In this document: positions 45,970 to 56,795 of the stretch, piece by piece
Position numbering within the stretch: position 1 is the stretch's first letter
Layout of the letters: every line of letters begins with the position of its first letter
Assembly: GCA_949316495.1 (NCBI GenBank)
Contig: OX439000.1
Span: 66,637,070 to 66,701,069, forward strand
Source of the DNA: Amphiduros pacificus
Taxonomy: Eukaryota; Annelida; Polychaeta; Phyllodocida; Hesionidae
DNA: 64,000 nucleotides
Reading direction: 5' to 3'
The notes under the pieces: generated by a model
The model's input: only the letters and a program-made list of their open reading frames with translations
What the model was told of the DNA's origin: nothing
Database searches by the model: none
Translations under genes and position numbers: made by a program

Positions 45970-48390
45970 ATGTTACACAATCATGGCTTTGTTTGTATAT
46001 GTTCATGTTTTAACATATACAACAAGATTTCTAACACAAATATTGAGACCCTATCCTTGCCCCACAATGGTATAGGATCGAGAAAAGTACTGTTATGTGA
46101 TGACCATGCAAGCACGTTTAAGAAGAATTCTTCTCTGAGACATATTAATTTTAATATCATCTCAGCGGCCCAATTTCAATCATTACATAACATTGTTGCT
46201 AACTCAAATATTAATATATTCGAGTCTGAGAAGGAAATTGAACTGTTCCCTTGTCAGTTTCGATGGGTGCTCGATACTTGTGAATACATAAAGTCGAACA
46301 CACTACTATCCGTACATGGGGCAAGCAAGCTAAATTGTCAGTTCAATTTTGTTAGATATACACAAATATCGCACCCAGAGCATCTTTATTGGGAAAACAT
46401 ATTTATTCTGCCTCCTCGGCCACAAAAACATAGACTGAACAACAAATATGTTGAGAGTCCATGCAATTCGTCAAAATCATGCAGTTTTGGCAAAATTATC
46501 AGAGGTGGCGCTGTTAGTGGTAGGAATGTAAATAATACACATTCCTCTTCTCAGCCAACCAATCAGAAGTCAGCCCCTGTTCGTGGTGGGAATGTAAATA
46601 ATACATATTCGTCACTTAATGGAAACAGGCCTGCAAACCGCACGCATATAGGTGGCACCACTCGCCATAGAAACAATGGGGTTTCCATGACAACACGTAA
46701 AAACAAGGAAAACCTAGTGATTGGTTCATGCAACGTACAAAGCATCACTGGCAAGGTCTTAAACGTAAAAGACTACTTTTCAGAACACAACTTGGATGCT
46801 CTTTTCATCACTGAAACATGGTTGCATGAAACGGGCGATGAGAGAATCAAAAACGAGCTTGAAGAGGGTTCACTCAAATTTCAGTCCCACCCACGGATAG
46901 GACGCTCTGGCGGTGGCGTGGGTCTGTTACATCGTGTTGAACTCCCCTTTAAAACCAATAGGTTGAACCCTCCCATGGTTAAAACAATGGAACTCCTTGA
47001 AGCATCTCTGCTAATCAAGGGTAAGAAGTTAACCTTTGTAACCATCTATAGACCTGAACCATCAGACAAGAATAGGTATACCTATTCTGAGTTCTATGAT
47101 GAGTTCACTCAACTGGTGGCACACTATGGGTCATTCAGTCATGAAGTCATCTTCCTTGGTGACTACAACTTTCATGTCAATAAACCAAATAAACCTGATG
47201 TCATAAAGTTCAATGACATTCTATCGACATTTGACATGAACCAATGGGTACAGGAACCGACCCATAAGTTAGGGAATACCCTTGATCTAATCATCACCTT
47301 CAAAGGGAACAAGTTTCTCAAGAGCCATCTAGTGGATGAGTATATATCTGATCATAAGATGATTAAACTATATATGGGTATTTCACCCCCCAAACCTCCC
47401 AAAAAATTGATAAGGTACAGAAACTATAAGGGACTAGATCTTCAATCCCTAAGGAATGACATCAAATCCCTAACAGTTGCAACTGAAACCTGGGAACATT
47501 TATCATTGAGTGAGATGGTAGATTACTATGACAAGGGGCTCACATCACTCATGGATAAACATGCTCCCACCAAGTTTGCCAAGGTCACTCAGCGTAAACC
47601 TGTTCCCTGGATGAGTGACCAATTAAAGCTGGAAAGATCTCTCAAGAGGAGGCTTGAGAGAAAAATGAGCAAGACTGGCTCTCACATTGACAAAGAGCTG
47701 TATAACTCTCAGAGGAACAAATACAACTCAATGCTTAAATCTGCTCAATCAAAATATTTTTCCAACCTGGTTGAGGAAAACAAACATGACCCTAAAAAGC
47801 TCTTTAGAGTCATTGACACAGTCATGCACAAGAAAAAGGACACACCTATGCCCCAATCTGACTGTGAGATCACTCAAGCTGAGAAGTTTAACACATTCTT
47901 TCTTGAAAAAATAGAGAGAATCCGCCTGGACATTGATAAGGCTACATCCTCCCAAACTCTGCCACCAGGTGACTCTGCGAACAATAGTACTACATGTCTG
48001 GAAAGGTTCACACCCTTGACCATTGACGACGTACGAAAATTGGTCAAAAGGTCTGCAAAGAAGTCATGTGAGCTGGATCCAATTCCAACCTGGCTCTTAC
48101 TTGACCTCTTAGATGACCTCCTACCAATAATTACTTCCATCATAAATAAATCATTGATGGAATCAGCAGTATCGGAAAATATGAAAATAGCCATCATAAC
48201 ACCTCTGCTGAAGAAACTTGGTCTAGAACTGGTTGAGAAAAATTATAGGCCTGTTTCCAACCTAACATTTATCTCTAAACTAACTGAGAGGGCGGTTGCA
48301 GACCAACTAGTCCCCCATCTTGTAAGTAATGGCCTTACTGAAAATAATATTTACGAGCTGGGGTATCAATTGATAATATTGGGTAAATAA
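45970..48390 (+). CDS. LINE ORF, upstream duplicated and truncated copy (806 codons)
   Basis: Starts MLHNHGFVCICSCFNIYN. The N-terminal 240 residues have no recognised domain and are rich in N and S. The endonuclease follows (GSCNVQSITGK, FITETWLHE, VIFLGDYNFHVN, EYISDHKMIKL; about residues 250-470), then a linker and the first RT motifs (SCELDPIPTWLL, NYRPVSNLTFISK). At 48341 the frame runs into the repeated leader of the second copy, adds NNIYELGYQLIILGK and stops, so the RT catalytic core is absent. It differs from the downstream copy at two positions I could see: 46648 (Ile versus Leu) and 48169 (Val versus Leu). Confidence 0.85.
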   Translation: MLHNHGFVCICSCFNIYNKISNTNIETLSLPHNGIGSRKVLLCDDHASTFKKNSSLRHINFNIISAAQFQSLHNIVANSNINIFESEKEIELFPCQFRWVLDTCEYIKSNTLLSVHGASKLNCQFNFVRYTQISHPEHLYWENIFILPPRPQKHRLNNKYVESPCNSSKSCSFGKIIRGGAVSGRNVNNTHSSSQPTNQKSAPVRGGNVNNTYSSLNGNRPANRTHIGGTTRHRNNGVSMTTRKNKENLVIGSCNVQSITGKVLNVKDYFSEHNLDALFITETWLHETGDERIKNELEEGSLKFQSHPRIGRSGGGVGLLHRVELPFKTNRLNPPMVKTMELLEASLLIKGKKLTFVTIYRPEPSDKNRYTYSEFYDEFTQLVAHYGSFSHEVIFLGDYNFHVNKPNKPDVIKFNDILSTFDMNQWVQEPTHKLGNTLDLIITFKGNKFLKSHLVDEYISDHKMIKLYMGISPPKPPKKLIRYRNYKGLDLQSLRNDIKSLTVATETWEHLSLSEMVDYYDKGLTSLMDKHAPTKFAKVTQRKPVPWMSDQLKLERSLKRRLERKMSKTGSHIDKELYNSQRNKYNSMLKSAQSKYFSNLVEENKHDPKKLFRVIDTVMHKKKDTPMPQSDCEITQAEKFNTFFLEKIERIRLDIDKATSSQTLPPGDSANNSTTCLERFTPLTIDDVRKLVKRSAKKSCELDPIPTWLLLDLLDDLLPIITSIINKSLMESAVSENMKIAIITPLLKKLGLELVEKNYRPVSNLTFISKLTERAVADQLVPHLVSNGLTENNIYELGYQLIILGK

Positions 48391-48468
48391 TCTGCAATAC
48401 ACGCAGTTCAAAATACAGAACGTGTCAATCGTGTCAATATATATACAAAGAGATTACCTACCTGTTCA

Positions 48469-51400
48469 ATGTTACACAATCATGGCTTTGTTTGTATATG
48501 TTCATGTTTTAACATATACAACAAGATTTCTAACACAAATATTGAGACCCTATCCTTGCCCCACAATGGTATAGGATCGAGAAAAGTACTGTTATGTGAT
48601 GACCATGCAAGCACGTTTAAGAAGAATTCTTCTCTGAGACATATTAATTTTAATATCATCTCAGCGGCCCAATTTCAATCATTACATAACATTGTTGCTA
48701 ACTCAAATATTAATATATTCGAGTCTGAGAAGGAAATTGAACTGTTCCCTTGTCAGTTTCGATGGGTGCTCGATACTTGTGAATACATAAAGTCGAACAC
48801 ACTACTATCCGTACATGGGGCAAGCAAGCTAAATTGTCAGTTCAATTTTGTTAGATATACACAAATATCGCACCCAGAGCATCTTTATTGGGAAAACATA
48901 TTTATTCTGCCTCCTCGGCCACAAAAACATAGACTGAACAACAAATATGTTGAGAGTCCATGCAATTCGTCAAAATCATGCAGTTTTGGCAAAATTATCA
49001 GAGGTGGCGCTGTTAGTGGTAGGAATGTAAATAATACACATTCCTCTTCTCAGCCAACCAATCAGAAGTCAGCCCCTGTTCGTGGTGGGAATGTAAATAA
49101 TACATATTCGTCACTTAATGGAAACAGGCCTGCAAACCGCACGCATTTAGGTGGCACCACTCGCCATAGAAACAATGGGGTTTCCATGACAACACGTAAA
49201 AACAAGGAAAACCTAGTGATTGGTTCATGCAACGTACAAAGCATCACTGGCAAGGTCTTAAACGTAAAAGACTACTTTTCAGAACACAACTTGGATGCTC
49301 TTTTCATCACTGAAACATGGTTGCATGAAACGGGCGATGAGAGAATCAAAAACGAGCTTGAAGAGGGTTCACTCAAATTTCAGTCCCACCCACGGATAGG
49401 ACGCTCTGGCGGTGGCGTGGGTCTGTTACATCGTGTTGAACTCCCCTTTAAAACCAATAGGTTGAACCCTCCCATGGTTAAAACAATGGAACTCCTTGAA
49501 GCATCTCTGCTAATCAAGGGTAAGAAGTTAACCTTTGTAACCATCTATAGACCTGAACCATCAGACAAGAATAGGTATACCTATTCTGAGTTCTATGATG
49601 AGTTCACTCAACTGGTGGCACACTATGGGTCATTCAGTCATGAAGTCATCTTCCTTGGTGACTACAACTTTCATGTCAATAAACCAAATAAACCTGATGT
49701 CATAAAGTTCAATGACATTCTATCGACATTTGACATGAACCAATGGGTACAGGAACCGACCCATAAGTTAGGGAATACCCTTGATCTAATCATCACCTTC
49801 AAAGGGAACAAGTTTCTCAAGAGCCATCTAGTGGATGAGTATATATCTGATCATAAGATGATTAAACTATATATGGGTATTTCACCCCCCAAACCTCCCA
49901 AAAAATTGATAAGGTACAGAAACTATAAGGGACTAGATCTTCAATCCCTAAGGAATGACATCAAATCCCTAACAGTTGCAACTGAAACCTGGGAACATTT
50001 ATCATTGAGTGAGATGGTAGATTACTATGACAAGGGGCTCACATCACTCATGGATAAACATGCTCCCACCAAGTTTGCCAAGGTCACTCAGCGTAAACCT
50101 GTTCCCTGGATGAGTGACCAATTAAAGCTGGAAAGATCTCTCAAGAGGAGGCTTGAGAGAAAAATGAGCAAGACTGGCTCTCACATTGACAAAGAGCTGT
50201 ATAACTCTCAGAGGAACAAATACAACTCAATGCTTAAATCTGCTCAATCAAAATATTTTTCCAACCTGGTTGAGGAAAACAAACATGACCCTAAAAAGCT
50301 CTTTAGAGTCATTGACACAGTCATGCACAAGAAAAAGGACACACCTATGCCCCAATCTGACTGTGAGATCACTCAAGCTGAGAAGTTTAACACATTCTTT
50401 CTTGAAAAAATAGAGAGAATCCGCCTGGACATTGATAAGGCTACATCCTCCCAAACTCTGCCACCAGGTGACTCTGCGAACAATAGTACTACATGTCTGG
50501 AAAGGTTCACACCCTTGACCATTGACGACGTACGAAAATTGGTCAAAAGGTCTGCAAAGAAGTCATGTGAGCTGGATCCAATTCCAACCTGGCTCTTACT
50601 TGACCTCTTAGATGACCTCCTACCAATAATTACTTCCATCATAAATAAATCATTGATGGAATCAGCATTATCGGAAAATATGAAAATAGCCATCATAACA
50701 CCTCTGCTGAAGAAACTTGGTCTAGAACTGGTTGAGAAAAATTATAGGCCTGTTTCCAACCTAACATTTATCTCTAAACTAACTGAGAGGGCGGTTGCAG
50801 ACCAACTAGTCCCCCATCTTGTAAGTAATGGCCTTACTGACAAGTTTCAATCAGCCTACAAAGAATATCATAGCACTGAAACCGCTTTGTTAAAAGTGCA
50901 AAATGATATCTTGGGTGCTCTAGACAATAGAAAGTCAGTTATCTTGCTGTTGCTTGACCTTTCCGCTGCCTTTGACACTATTGACCATCAAATCCTTTTG
51001 GATAGACTGAGGGATAGATGCAACGTCAAAGGTCATGCACTCTCCTGGATTCGGTCATACCTAATGAACAGGAAGCAATGTGTGAAGGTGGGGATCCAGA
51101 GATCCCGTCTCAAGTCCCTAAAATATGGGGTACCCCAAGGCTCAGTCCTGGGTCCTATACTGTTCACCATTTACATGACACCCCTTTCTGATATCCTTGC
51201 CAAATATGGTCTGAGCTATCATATTTATGCAGATGATACTCAGATCTACATCCCTGTAGACCACAAATCTCCCCATCATGTGGATATGAGCAGACACAAA
51301 CTGGAGGAGTGTGTCAGTGAGGTCAGAAACTTCCTCATATCAAACAAGATGAAGATAAATGATGGAAAAACTGAGAAAACCGCGGTTACACTTACCCATG

Positions 51401-51879
51401 CTTTTGTTACATCTACCCTGGACTACGGTAATGGTCTTCTGGCCGGTCTTCCTAAAACTGACATCAGGAAACTGCAATACCTCCAAAACTCTGCAGCACG
51501 GGTAGTAGGAAAAATCAGAAAATTCGATCACATTTCAGGAAAATTACAGGAATTGCACTGGCTTCCTGTTCACACGAGAATTGATTTTAAAATTCTTCTA
51601 TTAACCTGGAAAGCCCTAAATGGTAAGGCTCCGCCTTACTTACGTGATCTACTCCTGATTAAGGAAGGTGAACGCTGTCTAAGATCCAATGATGGCACCC
51701 ACCTACAAGTACCTACTACCAGGCTAAGGACAGTAGGTGACAGGGCCTTCTCATCTGTAGGTCCACGACTATGGAATTCCTTGCCTACTGATATTAGGAC
51801 AAGTACTTCAGTCTCCTCGTTTAAGAATAGACTGAAAACTCATCTCTTCAGGATGCATGTCCTGAGCTCAGCGCTATGA
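48469..51879 (+). CDS. LINE ORF, downstream copy with endonuclease and reverse transcriptase (1,136 codons)
   Basis: Same N-terminus and endonuclease as the upstream copy. RT motifs follow: FQSAYKEYHSTETALLKVQN, LLDLSAAFDTIDH, YGVPQGSVLGPILF and HIYADDTQIY (the YADD catalytic box). After MKINDGKTE the sequence jumps to KTAVTLTHAFVTSTLDYGN. Related L2 proteins normally have several dozen residues between these blocks, so an in-frame deletion near 51375-51385 is likely. The C-terminus keeps LQELHWLPVHTRIDFKILLL and SLPTDIRTSTSVSSFKNRLK. The RT active site looks intact, but the missing thumb-side segment may cripple the protein. Confidence 0.87.
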   Translation: MLHNHGFVCICSCFNIYNKISNTNIETLSLPHNGIGSRKVLLCDDHASTFKKNSSLRHINFNIISAAQFQSLHNIVANSNINIFESEKEIELFPCQFRWVLDTCEYIKSNTLLSVHGASKLNCQFNFVRYTQISHPEHLYWENIFILPPRPQKHRLNNKYVESPCNSSKSCSFGKIIRGGAVSGRNVNNTHSSSQPTNQKSAPVRGGNVNNTYSSLNGNRPANRTHLGGTTRHRNNGVSMTTRKNKENLVIGSCNVQSITGKVLNVKDYFSEHNLDALFITETWLHETGDERIKNELEEGSLKFQSHPRIGRSGGGVGLLHRVELPFKTNRLNPPMVKTMELLEASLLIKGKKLTFVTIYRPEPSDKNRYTYSEFYDEFTQLVAHYGSFSHEVIFLGDYNFHVNKPNKPDVIKFNDILSTFDMNQWVQEPTHKLGNTLDLIITFKGNKFLKSHLVDEYISDHKMIKLYMGISPPKPPKKLIRYRNYKGLDLQSLRNDIKSLTVATETWEHLSLSEMVDYYDKGLTSLMDKHAPTKFAKVTQRKPVPWMSDQLKLERSLKRRLERKMSKTGSHIDKELYNSQRNKYNSMLKSAQSKYFSNLVEENKHDPKKLFRVIDTVMHKKKDTPMPQSDCEITQAEKFNTFFLEKIERIRLDIDKATSSQTLPPGDSANNSTTCLERFTPLTIDDVRKLVKRSAKKSCELDPIPTWLLLDLLDDLLPIITSIINKSLMESALSENMKIAIITPLLKKLGLELVEKNYRPVSNLTFISKLTERAVADQLVPHLVSNGLTDKFQSAYKEYHSTETALLKVQNDILGALDNRKSVILLLLDLSAAFDTIDHQILLDRLRDRCNVKGHALSWIRSYLMNRKQCVKVGIQRSRLKSLKYGVPQGSVLGPILFTIYMTPLSDILAKYGLSYHIYADDTQIYIPVDHKSPHHVDMSRHKLEECVSEVRNFLISNKMKINDGKTEKTAVTLTHAFVTSTLDYGNGLLAGLPKTDIRKLQYLQNSAARVVGKIRKFDHISGKLQELHWLPVHTRIDFKILLLTWKALNGKAPPYLRDLLLIKEGERCLRSNDGTHLQVPTTRLRTVGDRAFSSVGPRLWNSLPTDIRTSTSVSSFKNRLKTHLFRMHVLSSAL

Positions 51880-51932
51880 ACAGACCTGTCTGGTATCAGC
51901 GCTATACAAATTTTATTATTATTATTATTATA

Positions 51933-52434
51933 TGCCTTCCATGCTTTACAGCCTATATGGTTTTGTATTTTAGGTTTTAATATCGTCTCACTTGAAGCTA
52001 TTGATAATCATATTATTTCAAGATCCTCGATCATTGGTTTGGAAAAACAGGTAAACAAATGAAATGGTACCGACAAAGAATAACTTGTCAGTGTCATTTT
52101 ACACAAAAAGGAAAAGAGAACAGATCCCCCCCCAAAAAAACCAAATAAAAAGAAAAACAACAAAACAATAGCAACTCATTGCACCGAATACTGAAGTCAG
52201 CTTTATCAACTTTTATCAAGAATCATTTTTAACTTTGAGTCTTGTATTCTCCTTCATATTTATTTAACAGATATGGGGATGGTAAAGGATAATCACCATT
52301 CATTTATATGTCAATTTCAATATTTTTCCGCAGTAAAGTACATCCCCGCCATATGTTTTTGTTGAGCTTTAAAAATGCAAACCAGTGTCTTTCTTCCGTT
52401 TAAAGCATTTTTTTTCCAATCAATGTGTGCCAAA
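51933..52434. other. Intergenic, no gene recognised
   Basis: AT-rich, nothing supported. Confidence 0.45.
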
Positions 52435-52868
52435 TACAAATTTAGCACTCCCTGTTGTTTAATTTCTCATAATATTTGCAAAGAACTACCTGGCATCGTC
52501 ATACCCAACTGAGGTTTCCATAATTCCAACTGAGATTTCCATAATTCCAACTGAGATTTCCATAATTCTGATTTTTTTCTGATTTTTATAGAAGTGACCT
52601 CAGATTTGGGCAGGCATATAAATCAAGGTAAGGCTAGGTTAAGCTTTGAAACATTGAATTTAAGGATTGGATGGCACAGATCAGAAATATCCACACGTCA
52701 AGGCCATACACGTAAAATTAATAAATTTATACATGGAACAAAAAGGATCTCATACAAGGTTGTGATCTAAGCTTTCATCCCTTTAGCTGTATATGAGAGA
52801 AAGGAGAAATGACATTGTATTGATCACACAATTTCGACATTATCCTAGCTTTTCAGATTCCCCATAGT
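52435..52868 (+). repeat. Dispersed 0.4-kb repeat, copy 2
   Basis: Partner of 31950-32362, same orientation. Contains an extra 20-bp unit (TTTCCATAATTCCAACTGAG) repeated about three times near 52510-52570 and a 21-bp insertion near its start relative to copy 1. Confidence 0.8.
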
Positions 52869-53418
52869 TTTGACGTTATTCTACCAGATATTTTGAAAGT
52901 TTATATTTCTACATTTTAATGTTTGATATTAAATCAAATGCTCATCAAAGGTTTTAAATCTCCTCAGCCAAATCCAACTGACAAACCCAATCTGGATATC
53001 CTGTCAAAATGAACAGGCAAGAGCATATTTCAATGAGGTCAAGAAGATTACATTTGAATTTACATAACAAAGGTGACTAATTTAAATACACAAATGAGTT
53101 TGTTTTAGATAATGACAACCCTGTCAGATGCTGTTGAACGATGCAACCTGATCAAAGGATTACGAAATAATGCAATTTGAGTGAAAGGTTTTCATTTGTT
53201 TGTCTCATAATTAGTTTTGTTAAGAATAGATCTCAGGCGGAACATTTCTGCTTAGTTTCCTCATATTTTGATACTTATGTATTTTATCATGTTTACTGAT
53301 TAGAATCATATGAATTAGTTTTAAAGAAGATTTGTCATCTACTATTATACTACCCATAGATAGTGTACCAGCTAAGGTCAAGCATTAATAGGTACAATGC
53401 AACTGATGCCAACTGAAG
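52869..53418. other. Intergenic, no gene recognised
   Basis: AT-rich, nothing supported. Confidence 0.45.
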
Positions 53419-54470
53419 CTCTGTGGATTGTGTTATAACTGATGTCATTGATAGACTGTGTAGATTGTGTTATAACTGATGCCATTGATAGGCTGTGTAG
53501 ATTGTGTTAAAACTGATGCCATTGATAGGCTGTGTAGATTGTGTTATAGCTGATGTCATTGATAGGCTGTGTAGATTGTGTTATAACTGATGCCATTGAT
53601 AGGCTGTGTAGATTGTGTTAAAACTGATGCCATTGATAGGCTGTGTAGATTGTGTTATAACTGATGTCATTGATAGGCTGTGTAGATTGTGTTATAACTG
53701 ATGCCATTGATAGGCTGTGTAGATTGTGTTATAGCTGATGTCATTGATAGGCTGTGTAGATTGTGTTATAACTGATGCCATTGATAGGCTGTGTAGATTG
53801 CATGATAACTAATGTCATTGATAGGCTGTGTAGATTGTGTTATAACTGATGTCATTGATAGGCTGTGTAGATTGTGTTATAACTGATGCCATTGATAGGC
53901 TGTGTAGATTGCATGATAACTGATGTCATTGATAGGCTGTGTATATTGTGTTATAGCTGATGTCATTGATAGGCTGTGTAGATTGTGTTATAACTGATGT
54001 CATTGATAGGCAGTGTAGATTGTGTTATAACTGATGTCATTGATAGGCTGTGTAGATTGTATTATAATTGATGCCATTGATAGGCTGTGTGGATTGTATT
54101 AAAACTGATGCCATTGATAGGCTGTGTAGATTGTGTTATAACTGATGTCATTGATAGGCTGTGTAGATTGTGTTATAACTGATGTCATTGATAGGCTGTG
54201 TAGATTGCATGATGACTGATGTCAATGATAGGCTGTGTAGATTGTGTTATAGCTGATGTCATTGATAGGCTGTGTAGATTGTGTTATAACTGATGTCATT
54301 GATAGGCTGTGTAGATTGTGTTATAACTGATGTCATTGATAGGCTGTGTAGATTGTGTTATAACTGATGTCATTGATAGGCTGTGTAGATTGTGTTATAA
54401 CTGATGTCATTGATAGGCTGTGTAGATTGTGTTATAGCTGATGTCATTGATAGGCTCTGTAGATTGTGAT
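53419..54470. repeat. 37-bp satellite array, 28 units
   Basis: Core TGTGTAGATTGTGTTATAAC followed by TGATGTCATTGATAGGC. Variants recur in mixed order: GATGCC for GATGTC, TTAAAAC, TTATAGC and GCATGATAAC. The recurring blocks of variants show that segments of several units were duplicated. No open frame of interest and no unique spacers. Confidence 0.95.
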
Positions 54471-55366
54471 CACCTAACTTATCATGATAAAATAGTATAA
54501 GAGATGCGACAACTCAGAAGAAAAAGGTATAAGTGTGAAAGAACAACAATGATACAATAGAATGTATGATAGTGTAAATGGATAAGCCTAACAATAGGTC
54601 AAAATAATCGTGATGATTGATAACAAAGTCTAGAAGAGGATATGAATGCCTATCAGAAAATTGTCACCTGAATGATTGCCATGAGAGAGGAGATAATTAC
54701 CCTCACCGGAAATAGGATTTCTCTACGCACACACAAAAAGCCCAGAACTACAGGTGCACACGGTACAAATATAATAGGACTATATTAGTGTCTTCAACAA
54801 TTTTAAATTAGGAAGAAGTAAAAGACAAAATACTTCTATATTGAACATTAACATGAATATGAATTTACCAACAGTAGGAGTAGAACCCACAACCTCCCAT
54901 CATCTCTTAGATAAGCAAGTAAGGCACATGTCCAATACCATACTAAGTATAATCATCCAACACGGAATACGACATATACCATGCTCCAGTGTTTCAGTTT
55001 AATTACAATCCGGATTAATATAACTCTAAGAAAGTAATCTACCTCAAGAAATAGCATCTGGTGATTTATAAATCAATACCTGGCTTTCCATATGATTCAC
55101 CCAACAAGACAAAATGAACACGGACGTCCCCATGTTTGCAACGAACACAAACCTTACAAAGCAAATGCACTCACATTTGGACATCGCGTTATTCACATTA
55201 CCCTTCTTACGTTTAAGAGTTTTCAGCATCAAGCTATTATAGAGCTCAGACAGCTTAGCCTGATGTGAAAAAAGTGCAATGCAGTGTTGTAATTTTAGTA
55301 CAATATAATATATATTCATACTCTTAAAAAAATTAGATAGTCACACGTAACTCATATAACACATAT
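54471..55366. other. Intergenic, no gene recognised
   Basis: AT-rich, nothing supported. Confidence 0.45.
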
Positions 55367-55399
55367 CTTGGAGTAATTATGAATCATAATTACTCCAAG
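55367..55399. repeat. Perfect 33-bp palindrome
   Basis: Arms CTTGGAGTAATTATGA and its exact reverse complement around a single central A. Flanked by CACATAT on the left and CACATAC on the right. Confidence 0.92.
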
Positions 55400-56329
55400 C
55401 ACATACTATTCAGATAGTGAACACAATACTTCATAGCCACTTGACAACTACTATTCAATTCAGTTGAACCTATTATATAATGAGGTAACAGAGGTTCTCC
55501 TTTGGATAGATTAACATGGATCGGTTGTTTATGGCATAGCATAAGCTAACAAAAACACATGCATGCCAATGTAATGCACAAGTACTCTATAAATATGCAA
55601 AAAGCTATATAAGATCAACATCTCTTTTGCACACTTTGTAGATTTGCAGTTGCTAAAATCTAAAATCTATCATTTCCATTCAACTTCAAACGTGGCTAGA
55701 TTGCTAACATTTTATGACAGACATAAATTGCGCTGATACACCTTATGATAATTCATTAATCTGTTAATATACCTGGGTTAGGATATAGTACGTCAGATAA
55801 GAAGCATTATCCCAAAACAACATTATCTAATCCTGTTATCTAACATTGGCTGTCATCTTCCAAGTGAGGTCAAACCCAGCAAGTGATGCGACAACAAGCT
55901 GTTACAGACCTAGATATAATATAATATTGTTTGTCACAGGGATATATATATATTGCCTTAAGATATCAAGTCAAATGCAGATACAATTTGTGAGTGAGAT
56001 AGGTTCGATTGGCCCGGGGGTGTTATTGTACAGCATATTGGTTTGACATATGGCAAGCCATTTGTGACATTGAGACCCTCTCTGCGGCAAAACACTCTTC
56101 TTTATCCTCACAGAATGGTCCAACAATAACCACAAAAGCAAATATTCCCCTTTGGTACATGATTAAAGTATAACGGATAGTTCATAGACATAAACATGTT
56201 CAAGGTTTTGTGGCTAATTTACTCAAAGTTACTTAAGTCCATAGTTAAATATTGAAATCATCAGCTTTGTATTAATGCAAAGTCATTGATTATAAATACA
56301 TCATTTCATGGGAGCTTCATTTATATTAA
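55400..56329. other. Intergenic, no gene recognised
   Basis: AT-rich, nothing supported. Confidence 0.45.
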
Positions 56330-56795
56330 CACAATGCTAATGCTAAAACGCCAATGCCAAAACGCCAATGCTAAACTTTATGCCAATGCTAAAACGCCAA
56401 TGCTAAAATATATGCCAATGGCAAAATTATTGAAAAGTAATGTTAATGCTAAAATAGATGTCAATACTAAAACGCATGTCAATGCTACCAAAATGCATGT
56501 CGATGCTAAAATGCATGCCAATGCTTAAATACCAAAATGCCAATGCTAAAATAAAAAATGTCAGTGCCAAAATGCCAGCACCAAAATGCCAGCACCAAAA
56601 TGCCAGCGCCAAAATGCAAGCGCCAAAATGCCAGCGCCAAAATGCCAGCGCAAAAATGCAAGTACCAACATGCAAGTGCCAACATGTAAGAGCCAAAATG
56701 CCAATGCCAAAATGCCAATGCCAAAATGCCAATGCCAAAATGCCAATGCCAAAATGCAAATGCCAAAATGCAAATGCCAAAATGCAAATGCCAAA
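56330..56795. repeat. 14-bp minisatellite, about 30 units
   Basis: Core CCAATGCCAAAATG, regular at 56701-56750 and more diverged to the left (CCAGCGCCAAAATG, GCTAAAACGCC). Because the unit lacks stops in any frame on either strand, long low-complexity open frames (CQNANAKMPMPK, FGIGILALAFWH) occur; they are not genes. Confidence 0.93.

Larger units (their letters stand above)
45265..51932 (+). mobile_element. L2-type LINE with a 2,499-bp internal tandem duplication
   Basis: The 5' leader begins around 45265 (GC-rich GCGCATGCGCGCGAG) and carries a hairpin array. Coding starts at 45970. Segment 45843-48341 is repeated head to tail as 48342-50840, after which the element continues through RT and C-terminal domain to the stop at 51879. 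The 3' end is AGCGCTATACAAATTT plus (TTA)n at 51914-51931. Without the duplication it would be about 4.2 kb. The tail and the LQELHWLPVHTRIDFKILLL block are typical of L2-type (CR1 superfamily) elements. Near-identity of the two halves implies a very recent event or an assembly error. Confidence 0.88.

Noticed and set aside
53419-54470. CRISPR-like array
   Set aside because: Units are contiguous 37-bp repeats without unique spacers, in animal DNA.
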